From positions 1-64,000 of the forward strand of contig BDSI01000163.1 in NCBI GenBank assembly GCA_003117195.1: a stretch of DNA of 64,000 bases, given 5' to 3'. How positions within the stretch are numbered: position 1 is the first letter of the stretch; the number at the start of each line of letters is the position of its first letter. Position numbers and translations under genes: made by a program. This document shows, one piece after another, positions 11,801 to 23,938 of this stretch. Below the pieces are notes generated by a model that made no database searches, was not told the origin of the DNA, and was given only the letters and a program-made list of their open reading frames with translations. The stretch comes from Eudorina sp. 2006-703-Eu-15 (Eukaryota; Chlorophyta; Chlorophyceae; Chlamydomonadales; Volvocaceae).

Positions 11801-14800
11801 TAATGGGTCAGCGCCAATCTCAATGGGCATTACCGATGCTGAAACACAACCATCTGTATGTATTGAGCCACGGCGGCGTTGCACCCGGCATCCGGCTCCC
11901 GCCATCCAGCTCCCCCTTCTGGGCTTGGCACTCGGTCTTAACCCCTTTCCATTCCAGTTGTGTTTCGATCTTTACAGGGCAGGTACCGATGATCCGTGAT
12001 GCCACCAAGCAATTTGCTGGGTGTGTATGCGCAGTTTTCCTTTCCATACCATAACCTTCCTCCCCGTCCCCTTCCCCCTCTCCCCTGCCCCATGTCCCTC
12101 ACCCTGCAGAATGAGGCCGTCGCTCTCGTGCCCGATGCTGTGCGGGTCGTGGAAGCGCTCAAAGACCTTGTCGATCTTCCACACCGGCCAGAACTCCTTC
12201 TTCCTGACGCTGAAGCGCTCGCCGGGGTAGTCGTAGTCAAACGGCGGGGTCTGGTACTCGAAGCGCTTGGGGTCGAACGGCACGCCGCGCCACCGGTCGA
12301 TGTACTCGCGCTCCAGCCGGCGGGGCACGATGACGTCGCTCTCGATGGCGCTGTACCGCTCCTGGGCGGGAGGGAGGTGGGGAGGGGTCCGATTCCGTGA
12401 CTTCTTGCGGTTTCGCGATCTTTATTTACATAGGGAGGGGGCTCCGCCGTGCGAGCGAGTGAGGGCGCGTGAAGGAGGGCGGCGGGCCCTCGCCAGACTC
12501 TCACGGCGAGGTGACCGGGAGGGCGGAAACCCAACAAGACCTAGGCACACACACACCAGGGGCACCAGGGGCACCGTCCTACGTACGCGCACGGCGGCAC
12601 CCTCGAGCCACCCGTCCGCCCCACCAGTCAGCTGCGCTGGCCTCAGCTGCTCATGTCCCTCGCGTCCACCTCCCACCCCTGGCACTCCCCCACGTACACA
12701 GCCGGCAACGAACGTCGGGCTGGACCCAGAATGCTGACGCCAATCCAGGTTTTCAACAACACACTTGTGGAGCCTTCCGGTGCGCCATGGTGGCGCAAGT
12801 TCGTTTATGCAGTGTATGGTGAGGAAGCTTCGGCTGCCGCCGATGGCTGTCACCGATGACCCGCGAGGTCCGCTGTAACATTCTTAATGTTAATAACACA
12901 CTAAACCTTCATTTTACTCATAACAGCCGCATCACATGACAAGCCCTCGCGGGTGTGTGACTTGGTTCGGGTTGGCCCTATCATTCGCCCATACTCCTGA
13001 CTGTTCGCGCCGCGCCATCGCCGTATGTTTGATCGCGCTTTCGCATCCACATCCACGTCCCGCTTGTCCTTGTCACAGACCGAACTCCTCTTCCCATGTC
13101 CTCCTCGTCCGCCCCGCCCCGCCCCGCCCCGCCCCGCCCGCCCCGCCCCGCCCCGCCCCGCCCCGCCCCGCCCCGCCCCGCCCCGCCGCGCCGCGCCCCC
13201 CCTCAAATGACGGGCACGGCCCCCTCTCCCGGTCGCACCGACATGGCAGGTGCTGCTGCTGCGGCTGGACTGGCCCTGAATGGACTCACCACGTGGTCGC
13301 CCGCTCGCCCCCACGCTCGCTCTCGGACCGTAATCCGTGTAACAACACCTCTGGGCCAGTCTTCAATGCAATGCCCTCAGGTCGGTCTTCAGTGTAATGC
13401 GTTTCGGGTACTTTTGGGTCAACTCCTTAGGTACCATGCTGGGACGCGAGTGGATCCAGGATCCAGGATCTCATGGTGGGTTTTGCAGCACCTGGTTTGG
13501 GTCGGGCAGGTCTGCCCGCCGGAGACACACCACCCCGGTCTCTCCCCCCCTTTCCCGTCACACCTTCCAGGGCTTCTGCAGGAGCGGGAACCCGTTGATC
13601 ATGCAGACATCGTAGATCAGGTACCGCAGCCGGGGCGGGCCCTTGCCCGTCGGGTCCACGTCCAGCACCATCTCACCGTCCAGCAGCGTCATGTTGTGCG
13701 ACTTGTTCACCGGGTACATGAGCTTCTGCCCGGGGGGGGGCCGGTGCGGGGCTGCAGGGGACCCAGGCCGCCGGGGAGGGGGTCGGCGATGGCGACAGCA
13801 GCAGGAGGCATGCGACAGACGTTGTGAGACGAATTGACGTTCCGTGGGTCCATCGGACCGGGCGGCACACCTCCAGATGAGCCGCCCGTGCCAGGAGGGG
13901 CAGGGAAGCGCAGGAAGCAAAGGGACTGGACAGCTGTGGACGGGGGGACGGGGCTCGACAGCCTAGCAACGCGCTCACCTAGCGGTCTCCCCTGAGAGCC
14001 CTGACGCACTCCAGATTCGTCCGCACCTGCCTACCCGCCTCTCACCCGACATGACCCCGGGGGCCCACCCGCACGGGCCCCGTTAGCCCGGAACGCCCCT
14101 AGCTGCGCCACTGCCCCTCCGCCAACCGCCCAGCCAGCCAGGCCGCCAGCCCGCCACGCACCCTTCATGAAGCGCATCTGGCAGCGCACAACGTTGAATG
14201 AGCGGTCCATGATGTAAGTGCCGTGGGGCACGATGAACACCATGTAACGGGTGCCGTCGGCCTTCCAGGTCACGTGGTAGCTGAGGGACAACAAGAGCCG
14301 GGCGGCCACAATAAGGGCGGGGCGGCGGCGGCGCGGAGGTCGGGGGCATGGCGCCGGGAAGACAGGCTGAGGCGGAGGCCAGGGCGGGTGAGCCCGGCAG
14401 GAGGCGCTATATGGGCGGGCGTTGCGGCACTCGTCGGCGCGGGGGCCGGCGCTGGGAAAGGGAACGACGCCACGGGGGTGGGTGTGGGGGTATAGGAAAT
14501 TGGTAGACAATTCTCACTGGGGGTGGGGGAACACGTTGGGGCGCAAAGCGGCGTTGACTAACGGATTCCTCCCCCCCTCGGGTCGACATCCGACATCACC
14601 AGCCCACAGAGTGAGAACCCATGACCCCAAACTCCGCGGCAGCCCGGATCAGCTCGGAGCACCGGACGGCGGGGTCAGGTGCTTGCCCTGCTGCCCGTCA
14701 GCAGCCTGTCATCGCACCCCAGTCGCGCCATCGCCGCGCAGTACATCACCCACCCACCCACTCCTGTTCTGCCTGCTTAAGAAACACACATACACCCACG

Positions 14801-17800
14801 CAGGCAGACAGGCAGGCCGCCACGCACCGGAACGCCGCCAGGTCGTCCAGGCTGTCCATCGACAGCGACACGGGCTGCATGCCCGGGAAGCGGAGCTGCT
14901 TGCCGTTGTTGCCCAACAGACCGCACACCTGGCCATGGATAAGGGAGCGCGGGGATTGGGGCTCAGGGACGGGTTCCAACCCTACGCTTGAGGTTCGGGC
15001 TTAGGTTCAGGTTGAGGTGGAGGCCGGGACGCGTTTGCACAAAAGCTTCCAACGGCAGCAGGTTGCAATCATCCAGAGCCGCAAATGTGAAAGGGTGACA
15101 CGTCTCCACATCGCTGAGCGCGGCTGGCCACGGCGGAAACGGGCCTGCGCGGCGTGCGGCCCGTCATCTCGTGCTGTCCCACGGCCCTTACGCGGGCGCC
15201 TGACGGCCCCTCAGCGCCCTTGAAGGCCAACGAACTACAAACGGCGCGACGCGCGTCCGCAAGTTGCCGACGCATCCCAACGCCCCCCAAGAGGTGTTCC
15301 AACCACAAATGCAGACGTGAATGGCCTGCTCCAGATCCCCGCACGGTGCCATGCACCGCGTCCCATGGGTTGTTTCGGGCTTCGTCGCTTCTTGACCCCG
15401 CCCCCCTCCCCCGCCCTGCAGATCGCCCCTCCGCGCACCTGCTGCCGCACCCAGTGCGCCTCGTCGTTGCACACGCGCTCCCCGATGGCCCAGATGTCCT
15501 CGTGGTGGGTCACCACGGCGGACAGCTCTGGAGAGCCGGGGGGCGGAGGGAAGAGGCACGGAGTCACAAGTGCTGGGTGGGGGACGGGCAGGTGCCCCTC
15601 GCGCTCATAGAACCCCCCTGTGTGTTCGTCCCCATGCAACCTGCCTTTATCCTGACGTGCTTCTACCGCTCTCCGGCCCCGTCTGGTCATTTTGGCAAAA
15701 ACTAACACATGTTCAGGTCCCACACCAAATCTCCGTACAGCCAGATACAGGGCTTGATCGAGCCCTGCCGGCAGCCGTCGGTCCTCGCCTCCTCACCCGG
15801 CGCGCCCTCCTCCCCGTTTTCGTCCTCGTTGACCGCATCCGCCGCGTCCTCCACGTCCTCGTTGCCCTTCCAGTCGGGCACACGCGGCGTGATGGTGCCG
15901 GGGTCCCTGGGCACAAGCCGAGAGGCGTCGCAGAAGGGACGGCGGCGCGACGCAGGCTGAGGCTCTCTGGGGCTCTCCCGGGTGTTCTCAGGACCTAACC
16001 CCCGGGCGGCTCTGCGCTCCTTCCCTGCCGCTCGGTCGCGCGGCTCCGAAATCCTCCTGCGGATGCGCATCCCCCACTGCGCACCGGCCCTCGCCTGTCG
16101 TCTCCGCGACCCGGATCCCTCCTGCCCCGCCCCGCCCAGGCCAGACCGCCCCCGTGGCCGACCACGTGCATCCCGGCGTCAGGAGAGCTCTTCTGTCCTG
16201 CTGCATGGCCGCTGGATGGGCCATCCACCTCCGCATCCCGCATCCCATCCCATCCCAAACACCCAGCAGCAAACAGCCCTTCCGAACGCTCCCGGGTGCC
16301 GGCCCGCGGGTCGCCCCCTTCACGGCCGCCTTCTCCCCAGCACCCTCACAACCAGCCCCCGAGTTGCAGCTCCCGACCAGCCCACCGCACCTTCCTTCGT
16401 GGTAGTACTTGAACAGGTCGTTGATGTACAGGTCCTTGTAGATGCCCGGTGGGCGGGCCCGGGCGAAGGCCCTCACCGCCCGCCTCACCGGCATGTTCCG
16501 CATCCGCATCAACGCGGCCACCACCACGTACCCTGGGGGAAGGGCGGCGGGTGGGGGACACCCGCCAGGCCGGGAGGCGGTGCAGGTTTCGTGCAGCATT
16601 CGCGGAAATACCTCCAGGGACCCGAGGCTACTGGCAGCTGACACTGCTAATCGCGGCTTTCAGAGCGGGTGCGGCTTCTTCAGAGACCGTTTCCATGCCT
16701 GTGTGATTGGCTTGGCTTGGTCCTTACGCCCTTTACGCGGGACATCAAGGAATAATAACGTGCCAGGGTACGCCAGGGCTGTCGGTGCGCCGCGGTACGT
16801 TCCGAGCCCGGCCATGTCCGCCCCGAGCCCCCGCCCACTCTCGCACGCTTTCCCCCCGCTGCCTTTAGATAGGCGGATAGCCCCTCCCGTGTGTGGTATG
16901 GCGTGACTACTCGCCACTTCGTCGCTCAGTCCTTCCGGGACCCCGGGTTCCCCTATCCCTCCCACCCGGCTCACCCGGCCCACCAACACGCCCCCCCCGG
17001 CCCACCCACCCGTGCGGTTGAAGCCGTGCGTGCAATGCAGCAGGATGTACTTGTCCTTCAGGACGGGATCCATGTGGTGCGACCAAATGTGCCACATCGC
17101 CTCGTTCACCTCCGACGGCTGCGGGGACTGGCCGCGACCCCGACACGCGACCTGCGGTTCCATTTGCGGGTTATGATGGGGTCAGTACATTGGTAACCGG
17201 TTGGGGTCGGGCGGGGTTCCTCGCTCATCACAAGGTGGGCACAGGTGGGTCCGATCAGCGTCGCGCCCACCGCACGCACTGAACGGCACTGCTGCATGTG
17301 TCCTGCGTGGCCATTTGGGCAGGAGCTCGGGGCTGTGGGCGGGAGCTCAATGTACTGCACGCTGTGCGCAGGGGCGGTAACGATTGCAGTGAGCATGGAT
17401 GGCTTCATGTGTGGGCTGCAGCAACTCTTCACGGGATCAGCCGCGACACATGCCCATTGCATCCGTGAGTCTGCTGCATGTCTGCTCGGCCAAGCACTGG
17501 AAAGACACCGCTGGACCCCATTGGCCATTGTCGCTGCCGGGCTTCCCGGGCCGATGAACACCCATCGCGCGAATCACCGAGCTCTTAACACAAAAAACCT
17601 AGATACTTTCACGGCACCTAACGCTGGTAGCTGCAAGGCGCGTTCAGAATGCGCCTGGCCGTACGTCGTGACCCATGGTTCGCTGCGCAGCCTGGCTCCG
17701 GCATGGGAGACCGAACGCTTGTAAGGCTGTGCACATCCCCAGACCAGCGCAACCACTGGGACCAGAGCTTGACCCAGGTCCCCAGGCAGGCGCTCCACTA

Positions 17801-18958
17801 GGATGCAGTGCAGTGCGGTGCGGTGCAGGGCTCCCGTACGGGTCGGCTGTTAACGTCTTCTGTTAACGTCTGCGACCTCTGTGCAGGTAGGTAGGCCCCT
17901 CCCGCTTCGAGTCCAAACAACATGCTGGGTGGGTGGGTATGTCAGTCCCGGCTCGAACGCTCAAATCGGTCGTTGCATCGGCCCCACAGCCCCGGTATGC
18001 AAATGTCAACGGCTCCGCAACCGCACCGCTACCACCACCACCACCACGGCACCCTCTGCTGGCGGCCCCCACTCCGCCGCTGCTGACAGCTGCACCCGCG
18101 TCTACTTGTGCCCGCTCCTTCCTCTGCGTCCCCCTGGCGTCCTTCACATGAAACATGACGCACGTCGGCGCCCACCCACCTTGATGTACGTAATTGACCC
18201 CTCAGGTGCGCCGAGTTCCTCCATCTCCTGTTTGAAATTGTAGTAATTGCGACTTTTGGTGAGGTCGATGACGGTCGCCACCTGAGGGAACGTGGGACGG
18301 GCGCACGGCGGTGGCAATGATACGCGGGTGACACAGCGCTAGCACCAGTGTCCTGTGACCCAGATCGCAAGGAGTTACGAGCTTCGCCGTGGGCGCAAGT
18401 CAGGTGCTGCGGTGCACGTGATAGCTCGGTAGGTGCTTCCGCTCGTGTTGGCTCACGATGCGGGTCAACGCGCGGTCACGCAGCGTCTTGAAAATTCCCC
18501 AGGTGACAGCTACAATGTCTGCTCGGGGAAGGTATTTGCCATGCCGCCATTGTCCTATTCTCCCCCTCCACAAACCTGGTCCATTGACCAACCCAGCCAC
18601 CCGCTTACATCCATGCCATAACCACGAAACTGCCGGATGGCGTCCACGAGCGTCCATCTTCCAGAGGCGCCCACCAGTTGATTGAATTTTGTGCTAAGTG
18701 GTACCTGCGGGTATACGCACGGCTTTCCGTTAAGGTTGTCGGGCCCCAACCCTGAGCTACCGTTACGGCAACGCACCTTGCAAGGGATTATGTTCAGCCC
18801 CTCTAAGAAGCGGGGGTCCCCAAACTTGGGGCATTTCACCCATCCGTCAGGAAGCTGAGGGATGTATCTTGGCTGCACCGTGTGCGCAAGTGCATTAATG
18901 GCGCACACCACTGTCTGTCACTTTCAACGAGGCAGCTTACCGCCGGCGCCGTTGACAT
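8898..18958 (-). CDS. RNGTT: Bifunctional mRNA-capping enzyme (RNA 5'-triphosphatase + guanylyltransferase)
   Basis: Adds the 5' cap to nascent RNA polymerase II transcripts in the nucleus: it removes the gamma phosphate, then transfers GMP. Exons read leftwards: 18958-18941, 18872-18777, 18704-18609, 18281-18180, 17151-17010, 16532-16391, 15906-15726, 15525-15439, 14928-14828, 14280-14162, 13725-13564, 12361-12103, 11367-11140, 10512-10358, 9862-9698, 9271-8898; about 808 aa. The start MSTAPA was chosen because a GTAAGC donor follows at once and joins in phase to PRYIPQLPDGW. The N-terminal half has the cysteine-phosphatase loop HCTHGFNRTG (Cys ~144) and ARPPGIYK. The C-terminal half has KADGTRY (lysine nucleophile ~328), LLDGEMV, RYLIYD, ESDGLIL, YKWKF and WLFMRERRDKDTPNA, the ordered nucleotidyltransferase motifs. 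It ends in an acidic/Gly tail with CPVYEGYGFD. Phases agree except for 1 nt too many at the 14162/13725 junction and 1 nt too few in a C7 run (9166-9172); both are likely sequence errors or recent lesions. Architecture is animal/plant-like (Cys-phosphatase), not the fungal metal-dependent type. Confidence 0.93.
9576..9608. repeat. (AACC)n-like tetranucleotide tract
   Basis: Short ACCA/ATCA tandem run inside the last intron of the capping-enzyme gene. Confidence 0.85.
12765..12900 (+). mobile_element. Very short 5'-truncated L1-type LINE 3' end in a capping-enzyme intron
   Basis: About 135 bp matching the last part of the LINE 3' UTR (GTGCGCCATGGTGGCG, GCAGTGTATGGTGAGGAAGC, TCACCGATGACCCGCG, CGCTGTAACAT), followed by an AT-rich tail. 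It is closer in sequence to the 51-kb element than the 7.7-kb copy is. It lies antisense in the intron between exons 12361-12103 and 13725-13564 and does not disturb the exons. Confidence 0.85.
13111..13187. repeat. (CCCCG)n pentanucleotide satellite
   Basis: About 15 units of GCCCC in the same capping-enzyme intron. The complementary strand, which is the transcript sense, is (CGGGG)n and could form G-quadruplexes. Confidence 0.95.
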
Positions 18959-18972
18959 CCTCCTTCAGAACG

Positions 18973-19809
18973 TTACTTAGGCAGTGCATGGAGGCAATGG
19001 ATTGCCATCAGGAACCTGTCGCCCTTGGTAAGATTCCGCACAAGTTGCGCCTCTAATACAGCAAACTTCATGTCTTTTTGTACATGTATATATAAAAAAG
19101 TCCAATTATGTCGTCTATGAAAAGGGTGTGTTGCGCGACAATTCAGTAAGGGAGCTTGTTTTGCCTGATAATGATTGTGTACTAACACCGCCGTGTACTT
19201 CTGGTTGCATAGATATTGGAAAACATAAGGAGGTTGAGTGGTATCGATACAATTAAAACTGGTAGTGCGTCTGCGGCCGCTGTTTAGTAGGCCAGGTATG
19301 GAGGCATACGGGCAAATGACAAGGATACGCATTATTTCCTTTACTAGCTTCAACTCTTCCATTCTGACCTGGAGCTTGTCGTACACGCGGTGTTTTCCGT
19401 TCCCGCAGTTTTCAGTTCCCGCAGGTTCCTGCTGGCATGCGACACATGGCATGCGCATCACAAACTGTATTATGTCATGAAGCACCTTGCTTTGCATGCG
19501 TCGTGCGATCGCGTAGTATCGCCCCGAGCAGCCGTCAGCGAGCCGTCCAGGAGCACAAGCCATATGCGCGCAACCATGCACAGGGCCCGACCCAACCGAC
19601 CGCCCTTCAATCTGTATCCACAGCACCTTAATGCAAGCACGCTCTTGCCTACATACGATCCTCTCAAGTGCATGGATGACCCATGGGTCGCTGGTGTGTG
19701 ACCTTGTGGTGGCCGCCAACATCAGTGCTCCTCGGTCAGACAGTCCTCGGCCCGGCCAGGCGATATAACGCTCATTGATGCCTTGGAACACAACCGCCAT
19801 GCAAGGCAT
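18973..19809 (-). CDS. Hypothetical 278-codon open frame
   Basis: A complete ATG-to-stop frame ending 15 nt before the capping-enzyme start, on the same strand. The translation (MPCMAVVFQGINERYIAWPG at the N-terminus) has no recognised domain. It has scattered cysteines (CVACQQ) and aromatic residues, and none of the Ala/Gly bias of neighbouring genes. Local GC is lower than in the surrounding genes. It could be a lineage-specific gene, a decayed element, or a chance frame in the capping-enzyme promoter/5' region. The length and a proper ATG are its only support. Confidence 0.22.
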   Translation of the reverse strand: MPCMAVVFQGINERYIAWPGRGLSDRGALMLAATTRSHTSDPWVIHALERIVCRQERACIKVLWIQIEGRSVGSGPVHGCAHMACAPGRLADGCSGRYYAIARRMQSKVLHDIIQFVMRMPCVACQQEPAGTENCGNGKHRVYDKLQVRMEELKLVKEIMRILVICPYASIPGLLNSGRRRTTSFNCIDTTQPPYVFQYLCNQKYTAVLVHNHYQAKQAPLLNCRATHPFHRRHNWTFLYIHVQKDMKFAVLEAQLVRNLTKGDRFLMAIHCLHALPK

Positions 19810-21776
19810 TGCTTACCGCCGCTCCACCGGATGCAAGACGGCTTAGAACTGACGGGAACTGAGACGGTTTCGGTGCGTGCGCTTGGCCGCAACCGCACGC
19901 GGTGGCCTTCCCCCTCACGCCCTAAATCAGCCGCGGGTTTCCAAGCAATCGTACCTTACGCATTTGCTGGAGCTTTTACATGGCTTGTCAAAGCTCCCTT
20001 GACGTGAGACCCGAACCGCCGTGCGTGTCGAGCGGTCTTGTGCTGCAGCAGTGGGTACACGTCCAGTTCTCTACTGCAGCCGCGGCACTTCGACCCCTCA
20101 TCTAGCTGTTGATTGCGCAGGTGAACTTCGAGTTCACAACCTACTACCCTACGACACGGCTTCGCTGCGCCGGCGGGACACGCGGCCCCAGCAGAGCACC
20201 GGGCGGGTAGGCGCAGTGGGCAAGCCTGCGATGCGGGGTGACAGACGGGGTCGTCACGGGGTCGTTGTGGAAATCATCCTTTGCATACCCTGAATCCCTG
20301 ATCGGCCCTACTCTCGCTCACCCACATGCTCAGCAGCCTCTCTCCGGCTGTATGTGGTACGACATTGGTTCAGGAGCTGAATGGATTGAGCAGGAGCCGC
20401 TGGACTCGATCGCCTGCAGTTGGCGCCTTGCGACCCCAGCGCCTGCACCGGCATTCATGCCCATCCTCAGCGCGGATTCCGCTCTGCTCATCCTCTTTGT
20501 GTTATCTACATGACAAGTTGTACAGCCGCTGTCAAGCTCGAAGATCAGGGATCCCAGCTAAGACCAAACCGTTGGGCTGCACCAAACTGTCCTACGCACA
20601 CATAAGGCAAATAACAATGCTTACTGGATGCCACCCACGTACTACGTTCGCTCGTGTGGTTCGCGCGAAGGGCTTCTTTCGCTGAACAAACCAGGACTCA
20701 ACCAATCCCCGCATGGTGCTCATGGAAGAACTGTCTGTTCACCAGTCGCTTTCAGATGTCAGGACGTGGATTGTTTGGGGCGACCGGGAGACGGAGTTTC
20801 CGTAAGTTCTCGCTGTTCGCCAATCGCAGTTTTGTGCCTGATGTCCTAAGTTGATGCCTGCCCTTGCCTGCTGACGTCCGTCAAGCTAGGGGTGCAGTAA
20901 CATGTTATGGAATTTCAAAACTTCATATGGCCGGTGGCAAGCCAGCATCGGTTTTCCCCTTGCCAGGCGAGTTCAAAACCCACTCGTACTGTACGACTGG
21001 GCTCTAAGGTCCTTTTATAACAGCATCATGGGGCCCCGAATATCATTACCCAGCAGAAGAGTCACGTTTGTTATTGCTCACCTCGTAAAAAAGACACTCC
21101 GCTCCTTGCTGTCTGGCTAGGCTCTTACCAGCTCCTAGGCTCCTTGCCAGTTTTTTCGGTGGACGTAATTTCTAGTAAAAATGCAGCAACTTTTCGGCCG
21201 GCTTGTCATGCGCCGTCGTAATACAGAGGAGCAACTTCCTGCTGAGAAGTCTTGCTGCAAGAACCTCAAGGGGGACGGCCTTCCAAGGTGTGCAGCCCAG
21301 CCCATTTCACGGCTTTGCTGTCATGGACTTGAGCTAGTACATCTGTGTCCCTCATTTTTCCCAGGATGCTTTGTAATATACTTGGAGGCTGCATGAGGTC
21401 GTCCGCTGTAGATGAGCCAGCGTTTTGGTCAACCAAGTTTGACGCCCTCGGGTGAGTCGCTATTCACGGATACATTTTTCCACAAAAAATACAAAATGTC
21501 TGACTTATGCAGATTTGGCAGGTTTTGCGAAGGTTTCAGGGTCCCTGTCGCGACGATTAGATCCGTTGTGCCCGAAGTGCTGTGAAACATCAGGCAGCAC
21601 TAGGCTCACCAAATGCTACCGACCAAACGTTTTCGCTGCTTTATTGCATTCTTACGGTACGATGTTGCAGCCTCACTAAAGATTTGTCATGTACCGGTGC
21701 CGTCAACCCATCAATATGACTCACCAACCTTCTCCCAATAATCCTGAAGAACTTCAATTTTTTGTAACTTGCGCTA
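19810..21776. other. No gene assigned; exon-like scraps
   Basis: Lower-GC sequence. Some short plus-strand segments sit between convincing splice signals: VNFEFTTYYPTT from 20121, DVRTWIVWGDRETEFP near 20758-20810, and MLCNILGGCMRSS through FWSTKFDALG at 21365-21451 followed by GTGAGT. They could be remnants of a decayed multi-exon gene. I could not join them into one frame or recognise a family. Confidence 0.25.
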
Positions 21777-23938
21777 ATGACTGATGGAATTGCGTCTGGT
21801 TGGACCGTCACCTTCCCGCTAATCTTGTCCGACCCCAACACCTTGGTGCACAGGTCTGTGCCGCGGGACCACGCAGCCGCCATGCAGCATCGCAAACCCA
21901 CACCTCCTTCGGGCAACACTTGCCCCACTGCCCTGGATGGCCCACGGACGCTCGCGCCGCGGTGCAAGTGCGAGGCCGCGGAAGACGACGACTCGGCGAT
22001 TTGCGACCTGATGAGCTCCAACGGACTAGCTTCCACTGACATGAATGCGCTTGTGGTGCACCTTCGAGGCGCTCTGATGGACATCTACCACACGCTGCAA
22101 TGCGCGCTGCGTCCCACCTCCGGCGAATCAGATGGCCTTGCGGTCGTCGCCGACGGCGAGTTGGTGATGGATGCCTTGAAACGGGTCAAGGATGCTCTGT
22201 CAATGAGCACCCCAGTGGAATGCTGCAAAAGATCCAGCAGCAGCGACCGCCGCAAGTCCTCGATCGACCTTTGCGCTCCATCCGTCATCGAGGCTGAGGC
22301 CATCGTCACCAACCTCCCCTCGGAGGTCACCCGCATCGACAGCAGTGATGAGACCGTCATGGGCGGCCACACAACCCGCAGCGCTCGCGATGATGACGCC
22401 GACGGCTGCACCACTACGGTGACTGTCGGCGCCACGCCGACGAGCATCCCGGTCCTGGACCCTTTCAACGAACGGTTACCTTCCGGCTTCAAGCTGGTGC
22501 GCGTGTCCGAGGCCCCCTGCTACGTATCCGTCTGGTGCGCCAAGCTGCAGACACGATCAGGGAAAGAACAGAAGGTCGCAATCAAGGTCAAGCCGTGTCA
22601 CAGCCAGCAACGCGCCGGGGAGCTGCTCAAGTATGCTGAGACCAGCGGCGAGCGGACGTTCGTCTTCAAGGAGGAGAACGCCTTACGTGAAGTCCGGAAG
22701 GCGGCTGAGATTGCCTGCGCCAGCGCGGCGTTCCAGGCCCGGGCGACCTTCGACGCCGCCCACGCCCCGACCTTCCAGGACGTTTTCGTGCAGCCGCTGC
22801 AGGTGTTTGTGCGCCACTGCTCGATGCCCTCGGAGGACACCACCTGTGACCTCGAGGTTGTGGCGTTATACCCCTGGTTTGAGGCTGGCGATGCGCGGAC
22901 GTACCTCTGGCAGCGCATGTGCGGCTTCATGGAGCAGCTTCGGAGCGACTCTGAGTCTATGATGGCCGCCGTGGATGAGATTGCGGACGGGCTGTACGGA
23001 TTTGGTCTGGACATGCTGAGCCTGGTCCACAGGGTCCACCAAGTCGATCACGTTCTCAACGGTGAGGATCAGAGGTCGCAGGGGCGAGGGTGTGGGGGCA
23101 TGGCGGGGCGCGTTGACGCAAAAATAAAACCCCAAACCCGCCCGACCCAAACCAGTTACCAGTATGCTTACCATTAAGGCGCGGGGCGCGGTGTGTGTGG
23201 TTAGGTGTCGCGGCATGTGGAAGGCAACCCCCGGACGTGCAGAGCAAAGCTGCTCAGAAGCGTGTTGGCTCTTTGGCCCCTGTCATTCCCCTTGCTTTGA
23301 TCCATGCTGCGATACGTGTCAAAAATGTGATAATATTGTACCTATTTTTTCGTATCAGTACACACGGTGTGTGATCTGGGTCGCTCGTGACCTTTGCGCC
23401 AGACCTGGCGACTGAGCCCAGTGATGGTGCAGTTTCACGTGCCGATTCTGCCTTCGTGTGTTGTACGAATGTTTGTGATGACCTTCACACCGTGTGCATC
23501 CCCGCGTGGTTGGTGCCGACAGATCACAAGCCAGAGAATATGATCTTCGACGAGCAAGCGGGCTGCTTCAAGCTGATCGACGCGGAGGCCTTATCTCGGT
23601 GCTCCAAGTGTGGCAAATCGACGGCCCGGGGCCTCAGCACCCCGGGATATGCGGCACCCGAGCAGGAGCAGGGGGAGCAGTCCTGGTGCGACCGCCGCAG
23701 TGACGTGTACGCGTGCGGCAGGAGCTTGCTGTTGGTCCTCCAGGACAGTCAGGTGCTCCTGAAGCACATATTGGGTCACGACCCAGATCGGTGGCAGCAC
23801 GCACATGGGTGCCTGCTGGCGGCCACGGAGGCGCTGGGGAAGCTGGCGGAGCAGTGCACGGCGGCGGAGCCCGCCGCGCGACCCTCGGGGGAGCAGGCGC
23901 TGGAGTGGCTGCGTCGCCTGCAGCTGGAGTATTACTAG
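21777..23938 (+). CDS. Atypical protein kinase-like protein, two exons
   Basis: Exon 1 is 21777-23061 and exon 2 is 23523-23938. They join in phase (G + AT gives the catalytic-loop Asp), giving about 566 aa. Residues ~1-230 are Ser/Thr/Asp-rich linker. The kinase-like part has VAIKVK (Lys ~270), a plausible helix-C region (EENALREVRKAAE), catalytic loop NDHKPENM (Asp ~429, KPEN 431-434), KLIDAE in place of DFG, and activation-segment end STPGYAAPEQ. In the catalytic loop the His-Arg of HRD is replaced (L-N-D), and DFG reads DAE. The base Asp and VAIK Lys remain, but the magnesium-loop Phe-Gly is lost, so activity is uncertain and it may be a pseudokinase. No membrane segment or signal peptide was seen. 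It is divergently oriented to the capping-enzyme gene with a ~2.8-kb spacer. The ATG at 21777 is the first in the long frame; an upstream exon cannot be excluded. Confidence 0.78.

Noticed and set aside
13096..13827. 243-codon Pro-rich plus frame
   Set aside because: Arises from the (CCCCG)n satellite plus the antisense of a capping-enzyme exon.
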